This document shows, piece by piece, positions 1 to 8,200 of a DNA stretch of 64,000 nucleotides. The position numbers and the translations under genes are program-made. Below the pieces are notes generated by a model. That model saw only the letters and a program-made list of their open reading frames with translations. It had not been told where the DNA came from and ran no database searches. The DNA lies in assembly GCF_011058165.1 (NCBI RefSeq), contig NZ_JAALEG010000026.1, positions 1 to 64,000 on the forward strand, written 5' to 3'. Numbering within the stretch: the first letter of the stretch is position 1; each line of letters begins with the position of its first letter. This DNA comes from Rhodococcus aetherivorans (lineage in GTDB: Bacteria; Actinomycetota; Actinomycetes; Mycobacteriales; Mycobacteriaceae).

Positions 1-1
1 A

Positions 2-120
2 GTTACGGCGGCCATAGCGGAGGGGAAACGCCCGGTCCCATTCCGAACCCGGAAGCTAAGCCCTCCAGCGCCGATGGTACTGCACCCGACAGGGTGTGGG
101 AGAGTAGGACACCGCCGAAC
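2..120 (+). rRNA. rrf: 5S ribosomal RNA
   Basis: This is 5S rRNA of the large ribosomal subunit. The sequence carries the actinobacterial 5S core, including gaaacgcccggtcccattcc and gaacccggaagctaag. Terminal complementary arms (tacggcgg near position 4 and ccgccga near 113) form helix I. The 16S and 23S genes must lie before the window. The exact ends are uncertain by one to three bases. A strong terminator follows directly, as expected for the end of an rRNA operon. Confidence 0.96.
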
Positions 121-128
121 ACCCGTTA

Positions 129-163
129 CCGGAAGCCCCCCAACCTCGTTGGGGGGCTTCCGG
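129..163 (+). terminator. rRNA operon intrinsic terminator
   Basis: A 15-bp perfect stem (ccggaagccccccaa pairing with ttggggggcttccgg) with a 5-nt loop is followed by cattttt at 164-170. Its place immediately after 5S rRNA makes it the rRNA operon terminator. Confidence 0.93.
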
Positions 164-170
164 CATTTTT

Positions 171-660
171 CGTGTCTATTCCGGGGCGTCGCCATTCCCT
201 TCCGGAAACCTGCGTTCACGGCCGTGACCGGGCCCCGTGAACTGCTCCGTTTCGTGTGAGAGTCGGTCATTGCGGTGCAGGCACCAGGTTGTACCGCTGG
301 TAGCCCACGGGCATTGCCTCCTCGAGTTCCACTCGATGAGGGGACGGGCCGCCGTGCGCGGTGTGTCGGTGTTCGCCGGCTGGTTCGGGATGCTGAACGA
401 CGAATTTCTCCTGCCCTGGAGGTCTATCTCAGCGGAACAGCCCGGCGGGCTGGAGGCGAAGGCGACAGGAGTGGAGCGCACCCATGGTCATCGTTGCAGG
501 ACACCTCACCGTCGAGCCGTGGCGGCGCAAGTCCTACTGAAGCACAGGCGATAGGTGCCCCAGTCGGTGAGAGTCGATCAGGGAGAGGTGCGGGTTGGCG
601 CGTAGACCGCCGGCGGCTACCTGCCCGGGTGCAGCGTGTCGACGACCTTCTCCAGTCCGA
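171..660. other. Gene-poor region after the rRNA operon
   Basis: About 490 bases lie between the 5S terminator and the first convincing gene. Open frames here have no recognisable domain and overlap each other on both strands. The only protein-like stretch seen is the short monooxygenase-like N-terminus at 484-540, listed separately. Chromosomal decay after an rRNA operon is the simplest reading. Confidence 0.5.
484..540 (+). pseudogene. Possible remnant of an antibiotic biosynthesis monooxygenase (ABM) domain gene
   Basis: An ATG preceded by a purine-rich aggagtggag site opens a reading frame encoding MVIVAGHLTVEP and stopping after 18 codons. Many small ABM-fold monooxygenases begin with a very similar strand (M-V/I-I/V-V-A-G-H-L-x-V-x-P). 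The roughly 75 following residues of the fold are not recognisable in any forward frame, so this looks like a truncated or degraded copy. It could also be a chance match or a genuine small peptide. The call rests only on the N-terminal strand. Confidence 0.35.
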
Positions 661-1086
661 TCAGCCTGCCAGTGCCTCGCGCCGCCGCCACAGCCGGGCA
701 ACCGTCCATGGCCCGAACACGAGCGAGATGATGTTGATCCCGGTCTCGACCGCCATGTCCGCAGTCATGTGCCGGTAGCTGCCGTGCTCGAGGTTCCACA
801 GCGTATCCATGGCCCCGAGGAATGTCATCGCGCCGCCGGCCGCGATCCCCAGCGGGATGGCGACCGCTCGTCCCCTTGTCAGGTGCCAGGCACTCGTTGC
901 GAAGCTCGCGGCCATCAGTCCGTCGGCGGCCGGAAAGGCGTTCTCGAACGCGATATAGGCGGCATCGTCGGACGACCTGACATGTCCGGCAGTGAAGTAG
1001 TCGAGCCAGTACGCCGCGACGCCGCCGGCGACGCTGCCCATCGCAACCGCGTGCAGCCGATCGCCCCACGTCGGCGGTGGTTTCAT
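661..1086 (-). CDS. Small hypothetical membrane protein
   Basis: A protein of about 141 residues with four hydrophobic stretches. They lie roughly at residues 17-33 (GSVAGGVAAYWLDYF), 53-70, 74-98 and 111-130. It ends in a basic tail (RLWRRREAL), so it is probably a four-helix inner-membrane protein. I do not recognise the family. ATG 1086 is preferred over GTG 1089 because a gaagggagc ribosome site lies just upstream. It is transcribed alone, away from the rRNA operon. A conserved-looking stretch with Asp and His residues (LGAMDTLWNLEHGSYRH) faces between helices, but no function can be inferred. Confidence 0.7.
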   Translation of the reverse strand: MKPPPTWGDRLHAVAMGSVAGGVAAYWLDYFTAGHVRSSDDAAYIAFENAFPAADGLMAASFATSAWHLTRGRAVAIPLGIAAGGAMTFLGAMDTLWNLEHGSYRHMTADMAVETGINIISLVFGPWTVARLWRRREALAG

Positions 1087-1276
1087 CACGCTCCCTTCAA
1101 TGCATCCGAGTATGGCGGCTGCTCTTCGCAGTTGAGGGTGTAGGGCTGGTCGGCGCGTCGGTGGCCGGGTCGGCCGGCGAGGTGCCGCCGGTCGGGGTCA
1201 CCCGCCCTGTGCGCTGCTGCACGCCTTTCATTATGGGCGCGCGACGCACGACCGGCTCCGGCTGGGGTTGCCCTCG

Positions 1277-1618
1277 TCAGCGGGCCGGGTCGTCCTGGAA
1301 CTGCCGGACCTCTTGCGAGCAGCGGCAGGCGACGGCGATCTTCGCGGCCCACTCGAGTGCCGCCTCCCGCGAGGGCAGCTCGAGAACGGTGTAACCGCCG
1401 TTGGGCACCTTGTGGCCGGGGTACGTGCCCTCGGTGACGGTGCCGTCACCGGCCACGAGCACCGGGTCTACGTCCTCATCGATCCCTCCGGCGAAGACGT
1501 ACACGCCCGCCGCCTTGGCCTCGTCGATGACGGCATGGGAGGCTTCGACCACCGCCTCGAAGTCCTCCTCGGGGAACACCATGGCCTCGCCAGGGAACGA
1601 GATCAGGTACTTCGCCAT
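1277..1618 (-). CDS. YCII-related (DGPF-type) domain protein
   Basis: A 113-residue protein beginning MAKYLISFPGEA, matching the opening strand of the YCII/DGPF alpha-beta fold. The central YVFAGGIDED and the closing YTVLELPSREAALEWAAKIA are typical of the family. Many members are dimeric proteins of unknown function, and some are encoded beside ECF sigma factors. None is visible here. The ATG at 1618 is chosen because aggag lies 8-12 nt upstream. The frame stays open 83 codons further upstream, but that extension lacks fold similarity. The C-terminus has Cys residues (ACRCSQE) that are not a known catalytic motif. Confidence 0.82.
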   Translation of the reverse strand: MAKYLISFPGEAMVFPEEDFEAVVEASHAVIDEAKAAGVYVFAGGIDEDVDPVLVAGDGTVTEGTYPGHKVPNGGYTVLELPSREAALEWAAKIAVACRCSQEVRQFQDDPAR

Positions 1619-1937
1619 TCGAGGACTCCTCTGCTCCTGCCGCGTCATCCGCCGGCTCTTCTCTACGGCACCGCTCGAATGCCCAGCCCGATTGTGGCTC
1701 CGGCGCCCGACATGTGCTCGAGGTAGGGCGTCGCGACGGACCCGCAGAACCTCCTCGACGCTCTCCCCACGACCGCTTTCGCCTGTTGCGATGGACGGGT
1801 TCACCGGATTCGAGGCCGCCGCCGCGAAGAGCTCCCCGAGGCGGTCGCGGTCATGGCTCCCTTCCACCTTGCCCTCCTGGGCAAGCCGGCAGGGCCGCGT
1901 GGTGCCCCACCGTCGGCCTACGGTATAAATACATCTT
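1619..1937. other. Intergenic region between YCII and GntR genes
   Basis: About 320 bases with no convincing gene. A minus-strand frame around 1675-1800 encodes a protein-like stretch (CGSVATPYLEHMSGAGATI) ending at a stop, which might be a decayed gene end, but no family is recognised. The right end holds the GntR promoter, and the left end holds the YCII ribosome site. Confidence 0.4.
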
Positions 1938-1940
1938 GTG
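1923..1940 (+). promoter_or_regulatory. Promoter and likely auto-operator of the GntR gene, probably leaderless
   Basis: An AT-rich island in GC-rich DNA holds tataaa (1924-1929) as -10 element. The GTG at 1938 lies 8 nt further on, the spacing expected when transcription starts at the start codon. The same bases form an inverted repeat gtat-aa-atac (1923-1932). A bound regulator would cover the -10, which fits autoregulation by the GntR protein. Confidence 0.55.
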
Positions 1941-2585
1941 TCTATGTCGTATTCAGCCGCCGAGGCGGCCTACCGCGAGGTCAAGGAGCTGATCCTCTCG
2001 GGTGAGCTGCCCGGCGGGGATCTGATCAGCGAAGGGGAGATCGCCGCACGGATGTCGTGCAGCCGCACCCCGGTGCGCGAGGCCTTCCTCCGGCTCGAGG
2101 CGGAGGGCTGGATGCGCCTGTACCCCAAGCGGGGCGCGCTCGTCGTCCCGGTGGCGGACGGGGAGGCCGAGCACGTCGTCGATGCGCGACGGCTGCTGGA
2201 AACGCACGCCGTGCGCGCCGTCGCGTCGGCTCCGCAGGCGCGGGAACGGCTCGAGCGCACGTTGCGCGAATGCCTGGACACCCAGCGGGAGCTGGCCGAG
2301 CGCGGGGACGTCGGCGCCTTCAGCGGCGCCGACGCGGACTTTCACCGCAGCATCGTCGCGGCGGGCGGCAATCCGCTCCTCGACAACTTCTACGCAAGCC
2401 TGCGTGAACGCCAGCGACGGATGACGGCGCGTTCGGTCGCTCGTGATCCGGCGCAGCTGCAGAAGATCATCGCCGACCACACGCACCTGGCGGATCTCGT
2501 CGCCGCCGGGGATGCCGACGCGTTCGACGAGGCGCTTCAGGTGCACATGCGTGAGGTGCACGGACTCGGAGGGGGACGACTGTGA
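1938..2585 (+). CDS. GntR family transcriptional regulator, FadR/FCD subfamily
   Basis: A 215-residue regulator. Residues about 5-72 form the winged helix-turn-helix, with the recognition region SRTPVREAFLRLEAEGW. Residues 80-205 form an all-helical FCD effector domain. Asp132, His136, His181 or His183 and His203 are placed like the metal-binding residues of FCD domains that sense carboxylic acids. It starts at GTG 1938 or ATG 1944; the -10 element favours a leaderless GTG. Its stop overlaps the start of the next gene (GTGA), so it is co-translated with an MFS transporter. It probably represses that pair until its ligand appears. The ligand is unknown. Confidence 0.9.
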   Translation: MSMSYSAAEAAYREVKELILSGELPGGDLISEGEIAARMSCSRTPVREAFLRLEAEGWMRLYPKRGALVVPVADGEAEHVVDARRLLETHAVRAVASAPQARERLERTLRECLDTQRELAERGDVGAFSGADADFHRSIVAAGGNPLLDNFYASLRERQRRMTARSVARDPAQLQKIIADHTHLADLVAAGDADAFDEALQVHMREVHGLGGGRL

Positions 2586-3850
2586 CCGCTACTACCACCG
2601 ACCCCGGTCGGCTGCCGACACTTACGGAAACGGTCCCGCGCGGGACGTGGCTGCTCGTGGCCGCCGCGATGTTCACCGTCGCGTGGGGTGGCAACGAGTT
2701 CACGCCGCTGCTCGTGATGTACCGGCTCGAACACGGTTTCGCGCCGGTCGTCGTCGACCTGTTCCTCTTCGCGTACGTCCTGGGCATCGTGCCGGCCCTG
2801 CTCGTCGGCGGCCCGCTCTCCGACCGGCTCGGGCGGCGACCGGTCATGGTGCCCGCGCCGTTCGTCGGCCTGGCCGGTTCCGCGGTGCTCGCCCTCGGGG
2901 CGGACTCCGCGCCGCTGCTCATCCTCGGTCGCATCCTCTGCGGGATCGCCCTCGGTCTCGGCATGGCCGTCGGCGGCAGCTGGCTGAAGGAACTGTCCGA
3001 TCCGCGCTGGGATCCGCGCGCGACTCCCGGTGCCGGTGCGCGACGGGCCGCGATGAGCCTGACCGCCGGCTTCGGGGTCGGGGCCGGGGTCGCGGGGGCC
3101 CTCGCGCAGTGGGCGCCGATGCCGAGCGCCCTGACCTACCTCGTGCACATCGGGCTGAGCGTCGGCACCGGTGCGGCGCTGCTCCGGACGCCGGAGACCC
3201 GCCCGGCGCAGCCGGAGGTGGAACGGACTCCGCTGCGGGAGGATCTGAAGATCCCGGCGGCCGGGCACGCCCGCTTCCTGTTCGTGATCGCCCCCGTCGC
3301 CCCCTGGGTGTTCGGTGCCGCGAGTTCGGCCTACGCGATCATTCCGGCGCTGATGACCGGGCACAGCGGCGACGCGCCGGTCGCGTTCTCGGCACTGCTG
3401 TGCGTCGTGGCCCTCGGTGCCGGTTTCGCGATCCAGTCGCTGGGCCGCCGGATCGACACGCCGGGCAACGCCCGGGCCGTGGTGGTGGCGCTGACGCTGC
3501 TCGTGGTGGGGATGGTCACGGCGGCGGTCGCGGCCGCGGCACTGACCGTGCCGCTGGCGCTGCTGGCCGCGGTCGTCCTGGGGTGCGGCTACGGCATGGC
3601 ACTGGTGTCGGGTCTGCAGGAGGTGCAGCGCATCGCCGGCCCCGACGACCTCGCCGGGCTCACCGCGGTGTTCTATTCGCTGAGCTATCTCGGTTTCGCG
3701 GTGCCCGCCGCCATGGTGTACCTGTCGCAGACGTACCCGGTCCTGACCTACCCGGCGATGTTCGTCGTGGGCGCCGTCGCGGCGGCCGCGTGCCTGGTGC
3801 TCGTCCTGGTCAAGTGGCGGGCGCACCTGCCGGAGCGAGCACAGGCCTGA
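2582..3850 (+). CDS. MFS transporter
   Basis: A 422-residue major facilitator superfamily protein with about twelve hydrophobic helices. The cytoplasmic loop between helices 2 and 3 has the family signature (GPLSDRLGRRPVMV). A second copy-like GRRIDTPGNAR marks the central repeat. It is a secondary transporter of the cytoplasmic membrane; the substrate cannot be read from the sequence. The GTG start overlaps the stop of the GntR/FCD regulator by four bases, so the two form one operon. The transported molecule is probably also the regulator's ligand. The gene ends four bases before the convergent M1 peptidase gene. Confidence 0.9.
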   Translation: MTATTTDPGRLPTLTETVPRGTWLLVAAAMFTVAWGGNEFTPLLVMYRLEHGFAPVVVDLFLFAYVLGIVPALLVGGPLSDRLGRRPVMVPAPFVGLAGSAVLALGADSAPLLILGRILCGIALGLGMAVGGSWLKELSDPRWDPRATPGAGARRAAMSLTAGFGVGAGVAGALAQWAPMPSALTYLVHIGLSVGTGAALLRTPETRPAQPEVERTPLREDLKIPAAGHARFLFVIAPVAPWVFGAASSAYAIIPALMTGHSGDAPVAFSALLCVVALGAGFAIQSLGRRIDTPGNARAVVVALTLLVVGMVTAAVAAAALTVPLALLAAVVLGCGYGMALVSGLQEVQRIAGPDDLAGLTAVFYSLSYLGFAVPAAMVYLSQTYPVLTYPAMFVVGAVAAAACLVLVLVKWRAHLPERAQA

Positions 3851-3854
3851 CGCC

Positions 3855-5270
3855 TCACGGCTCGGGCATCGGCGGCAGTGCCTTCTCGGCGAGCCACGCG
3901 TCCCACAGCGGACGCAGCGGTGCATCCGCGAACCGCGCCGCCAGATCGGTGAACTGCTCGGTGGTGACGGTCCCGTGCCGGTGCTCGGCGGTCCACTGCC
4001 GCAGCAACGCGAAGAACTTCTCGTCGCCGAGGCGCAGGCGCAGCGCGTGCAGGGTCAGGGCGCCGCGCTTGTAGACGCGGTCGTCGAACATCAGCTCCGG
4101 ACCCGGGTCGCCGAGGAGGAGGTCCTGGGGTTTGCGGCCGAGCCCCCGGTGCGCGTCGGCGGCGATCGTGTGCGCCGACGGGCCGTCGGAGTTCTCCGAC
4201 CACAGCCACTCCGCGTAGCAGGCGAAGCCCTCGTTCAGCCAGATGTCGCGCCACCGCGACAGGGTGAGGCTGTTGCCGAACCACTGGTGGGCGAGCTCGT
4301 GCGCGACGAGCCGCTCCTCGCCGCGGCTGCCGTCGCAGTGGTTCGCGCCGAAGATCGACAGGGTCTGCGCCTCGATCGGGATCTCGAGCTCGTCCGCGGT
4401 GACGACGACGCTGTAGTGCGTGAACGGGTAGGGCCCGAAGAGCCGGGAGAAGACGTCCATCATCTGTGGTTGCCGGCCGAAGTCCCGGTCGAAGTTCGCC
4501 TTCAGGCGCGGGGGATGCACCGCGTAGAGGGGCACCGGCCCGTCGGACACCCTGCGGGTCTCGTAGTTTCCGATCTGCACGGTGGCCAGGTAGGTCGCCA
4601 TCGGTTCCGGCTGTTCGTACTCCCAGGTGGTCTGGCTGGCCCTCGTCGTCCTGCGCACCAGCGTGCCGTTCGCGATCACCTGGAAGGGCGAGTCGGCGGT
4701 GACCGTGATCCGGTAGCTGGCCTTGGCGCCGGGATGGTCGTCGCAGGGGAACCACGATGCGGCGCCGTTGGGCTGACTCGCGACGAGCGACCCCTCCTCG
4801 AGTTCCTCCCAGCCGACCTCGCCCCAGGGGCTGCGGATCGGTTTCGGTGTTCCGTGATAGTGAACGACGATCGTCAGGACCCCGCCCACGGGAATCTTCC
4901 GGGCCGGGGTGACGACGAGCTTGCCGTCGCGCTGGGCGTACTTGGCGGGCCGGGATCCGTTGACCGACAGTTTCGTCACCCGCATCGTCGGTGCGAGGTC
5001 GAGCGCGAACTTGCCGCGTGCGTCGGTGGTGGTGGCGATGACGGTGGCCGTGCCGGTGAGCCGGTTGGCCACCACCCGGTAGGTCAGGTCGAGCTCGTAC
5101 CGCGACACGCGGTACCCGCGGTTGCCGCTCCGCGGCAGGTACGGATCGATCGGGGCGTCCGGCTTCGCGGTCCTGCCGTTGTCGCGCGACTTCTTCGGGT
5201 CGTTCCCCGGCTTCACTGCGGGGACCAATCGCTCGGGTGTGACCACGGTGCGATCGGATTGCCTTGCCAT
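3855..5270 (-). CDS. M1 family zinc metallopeptidase (aminopeptidase-like)
   Basis: A 471-residue M1 (gluzincin) peptidase with HEXXH-type zinc site His324-Glu325-Leu-Ala-His328. The third ligand Glu347 is in WLNEGFA, and Tyr400 is in the expected transition-state position. The usual exopeptidase motif GAMEN is replaced by PIEAQ (298-302), so the N-terminus-recognition pocket is altered. It is shorter than PepN, having the N-terminal beta domain and catalytic domain but little C-terminal domain. No clear signal peptide is seen. Start ATG 5270 lies inside the end of the Pls-type synthetase gene (58-base overlap), which predicts translational coupling. By context it may cleave or trim the polymer made by that enzyme. 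This is inference; known poly-lysine producers also carry polymer-degrading metalloaminopeptidases. Confidence 0.9.
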   Translation of the reverse strand: MARQSDRTVVTPERLVPAVKPGNDPKKSRDNGRTAKPDAPIDPYLPRSGNRGYRVSRYELDLTYRVVANRLTGTATVIATTTDARGKFALDLAPTMRVTKLSVNGSRPAKYAQRDGKLVVTPARKIPVGGVLTIVVHYHGTPKPIRSPWGEVGWEELEEGSLVASQPNGAASWFPCDDHPGAKASYRITVTADSPFQVIANGTLVRRTTRASQTTWEYEQPEPMATYLATVQIGNYETRRVSDGPVPLYAVHPPRLKANFDRDFGRQPQMMDVFSRLFGPYPFTHYSVVVTADELEIPIEAQTLSIFGANHCDGSRGEERLVAHELAHQWFGNSLTLSRWRDIWLNEGFACYAEWLWSENSDGPSAHTIAADAHRGLGRKPQDLLLGDPGPELMFDDRVYKRGALTLHALRLRLGDEKFFALLRQWTAEHRHGTVTTEQFTDLAARFADAPLRPLWDAWLAEKALPPMPEP

Positions 5271-8200
5271 CTGCTCGAATCCGGAACGACGTCGCCGCGC
5301 ATCACCAGCGAGGCGGGACCGACGGTGGCGCCGGCTCCGATTCCGGCCGCGGGCAGTGCGACGCACTGGGGGCCGAGGGTGGCGCCGGCGCCGAGCGTGA
5401 CGGTGTCCATGGACATGATCCGATCATGGAACAGGTGCGTTTGCACAACACATCCGCGTTCCACCGTCGCGCCGTCGCCGAGGGTCACCAGGTCGGCCTC
5501 CGGCAGCCAGTAGCTCTCGCACCACACCCCGCGGCCGATCTTCGCGCCCAGGCCCCGCAGCCACAGGTTCATCACGGCCGTTCCGGTGGCGGGCCGGGCG
5601 AACCACGGCGCCGCGACGGTTTCGACGAACGTGTCGGCCACCTCGTTGCGCCACACGAACCAGCTCCACAGGGGGTGCTCCTCGCGGCCGATGCGCCCGA
5701 CGGCCACCCACTTGGCGGTCACGGACACGATGCCGGCCACGGCGCCGGCAAGGATGAGCACGAGGCCGCTCAGCGCCGCGGCCGGGCCGTATCCCGCCGC
5801 GCCGGCCAGCGCCTGCAGGGCGAACAGGACGCCGAGGCCGATGCCGAACGTGACGATCATGGGGAGCAGGCGGAAGGTCTCGACGAAGCCGCGTGCCACC
5901 CGGAGCCGCAGCGGGGGCGCGAACGTGCGGCTCGAGTCGCCGTCGTTCGCGGCGCGGCGCAGCCGCACCGGTGGGCTGCCCAGCCACGAGGAACCCGACT
6001 TGGCCTTCGACGGGGCAGCGGAGAGCACGGCGACGAGCCCGTACTTGGGCACCCGGCGCCCGGGGGCGGCCATGCCCGAGTTGCCGAGGAACGCGCGCTT
6101 GCCGACCTTGGCCCGGGAGATATACAGCCAGCCGCCACCGAGTTCGTAGCTGGCGACCATGGTGTCGTCGGCGAGGAAGGCGCCGTCGGCGACGCGGGTG
6201 AACTTGGGCACCATCAGCACGGTGGAGGCTTCGACGTCCTTGCCGATGTCGGCGCCGAGCAGCCGCAGCCAGCCGGGGGTGAGCATCGAGGCGTAGAGCG
6301 GGAACAGGAACGTGCGCGAGCTGTCCATCAGGCGCTCGGTCGCCCACACCTGCCAGCCGACGCGGCTGCGGACGGGGTGGTGGCCCTCGATCATGCCGAG
6401 GGACAGGGCGCGCACCGACAGCACCGTGAGCGCGGCGAACACGAACAGGGTCAACAGTGCGGCCACCGGCAGGATCGCTGCGCTGCGGAGCAACGCGTCG
6501 GTCAGGTCGGCGGTGTCGCGGATCCACCATCCGACCAGCGTGAGGCCGGCGGCGATCGAGACGATCGGCAGCGAGGCCAGCGCCACCGACGTGAGGCCGA
6601 AGACCGGCACCCACCACGCGGCGCGGCGCGGCGGCTCGTCGGGCCACGGATGTACGGCTTTGCCGACCTTCCGCGCAGGGGAGCCCGCCCAGTGCTGGCC
6701 GGCCTTGACCCGGCCGAAGACGGCGGAGCCGGCCTCGACCTCGGCGTTCTTGCCGATCTTGGCGCCCGGGGCGAGCGTCGAGCGGGCACCGACGGTGGCG
6801 CCGGCGCCGATCCGGATGGTGCCGATGTGGACCTCGTCGCCGTCGACCCAGTGGCCGGACAGGTCGACCTCGGGTTCGACGGAACAGCCGTCGCCGAGTT
6901 CGAGCATGCCGGTCACCGGCGGCAGGCTGTGCAGGTCGACGCCCTGACCGACCTTCGCGCCGAGGGCGCGGGCGTAATACAGCATCCACGGCGCCCCGGA
7001 CAGGTTCACCGCGCCGCTGGCCTCCGACAGCCGCAGCGCCGTCCACAGCCGCAGGTGTTCGCTGCCGCCCCTCGGATAGGTGCCGGGTTCCAGGTTGCGC
7101 AGCAGCAGCCGCGTCCCGGCGACGGCGACGGACATCCGGCCGAGCGGGGTCAGGAACAGCAGGATGCCGAGCGCCACCCACCACCACGACACCGGCGCGA
7201 GCCACGGCAGGTCGACGAACAGCGCGAAGACGTTGTTCGCCGTCGCCAGCCATGTCACCCATTGCAGTCCGGTCAGGGTGGTGAGCGGCACCGTGATGGC
7301 CAGCTGCAGCAGCTGCGTCCGGCGTGGGACGGGGGCCACCTGCCGCGGCGCGACCACCGCGGACGGTGCGAGGTCGTCGAGGTACCCGGCCAGCGAGCCG
7401 AGCCGCGGATGGTCGTACAGTTCGGCGACGGTCATCGCGGGGTAGCGCTCGCGCAGGGCGGTCACCAGCTGGGCCGCGGAGAGGGAGCCGCCGCCGAGTT
7501 CGAAGAAGTCGTCGTCGATGCTCTCGATCGGGGTGCCGAGGATCGACACCCACAGTCCGGCGACCCACTCGGCGGTCGGGTCGAGACCCAGGGCCTCGGC
7601 GGAGTCTGCCTCGGCGCCGGGCAGCGGCCACGGCAGCGCGTTGCGGTCCACCTTGCCGGAGGTGCGGGTGGGCAGCTCGTCCACCAGCGCCAGCCGCGGC
7701 ACCAGGGCCGCGGGCAACTGCTCGCCGAGCAGGTCGCGCGCGGAGGCGAGATCGAACTCCGGGTCGGTGCTGGCGATGTACCCGACGAGGATCGAGTGCC
7801 CGGCCGCGGTCTTGCGCACGGCGGCCGCGCCGCCGGCGACGCCGGGCAGGTTCTGCAGAGCGTTGTCGACCTCGCCGAGTTCGATGCGCCGACCGCCGAT
7901 CTTGACCTGATCGTCGGCGCGTCCCTGGAACAGCAGGCCCCTGCGGTCGAGGGTGACCAGGTCGCCGCTGCGGTACGCGCGGTCCCAGCCGAGGGTGGGC
8001 ATGGGGGCGTATTTCTCGGCGTCCTTGGCCGGGTCGAGGTAGCGAGCCAGTCCGACGCCGCCGATGACGAGTTCGCCGGTACCGCCCTCGGGCACGGGCC
8101 GGCCGTCGGCGTCCACCACGGCGAGGTCCCAGCCGTCGAGCGGCAGACCGATGCGGATCGGGCCCTTGCCGTCCATGGTTGCCGCGCATGCGACGACGGT

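Noticed and set aside
1714-1937. A real gene between the YCII and GntR genes
   Set aside because: Several overlapping frames exist, but none has a ribosome site, domain or coherent composition. A decayed fragment cannot be ruled out.
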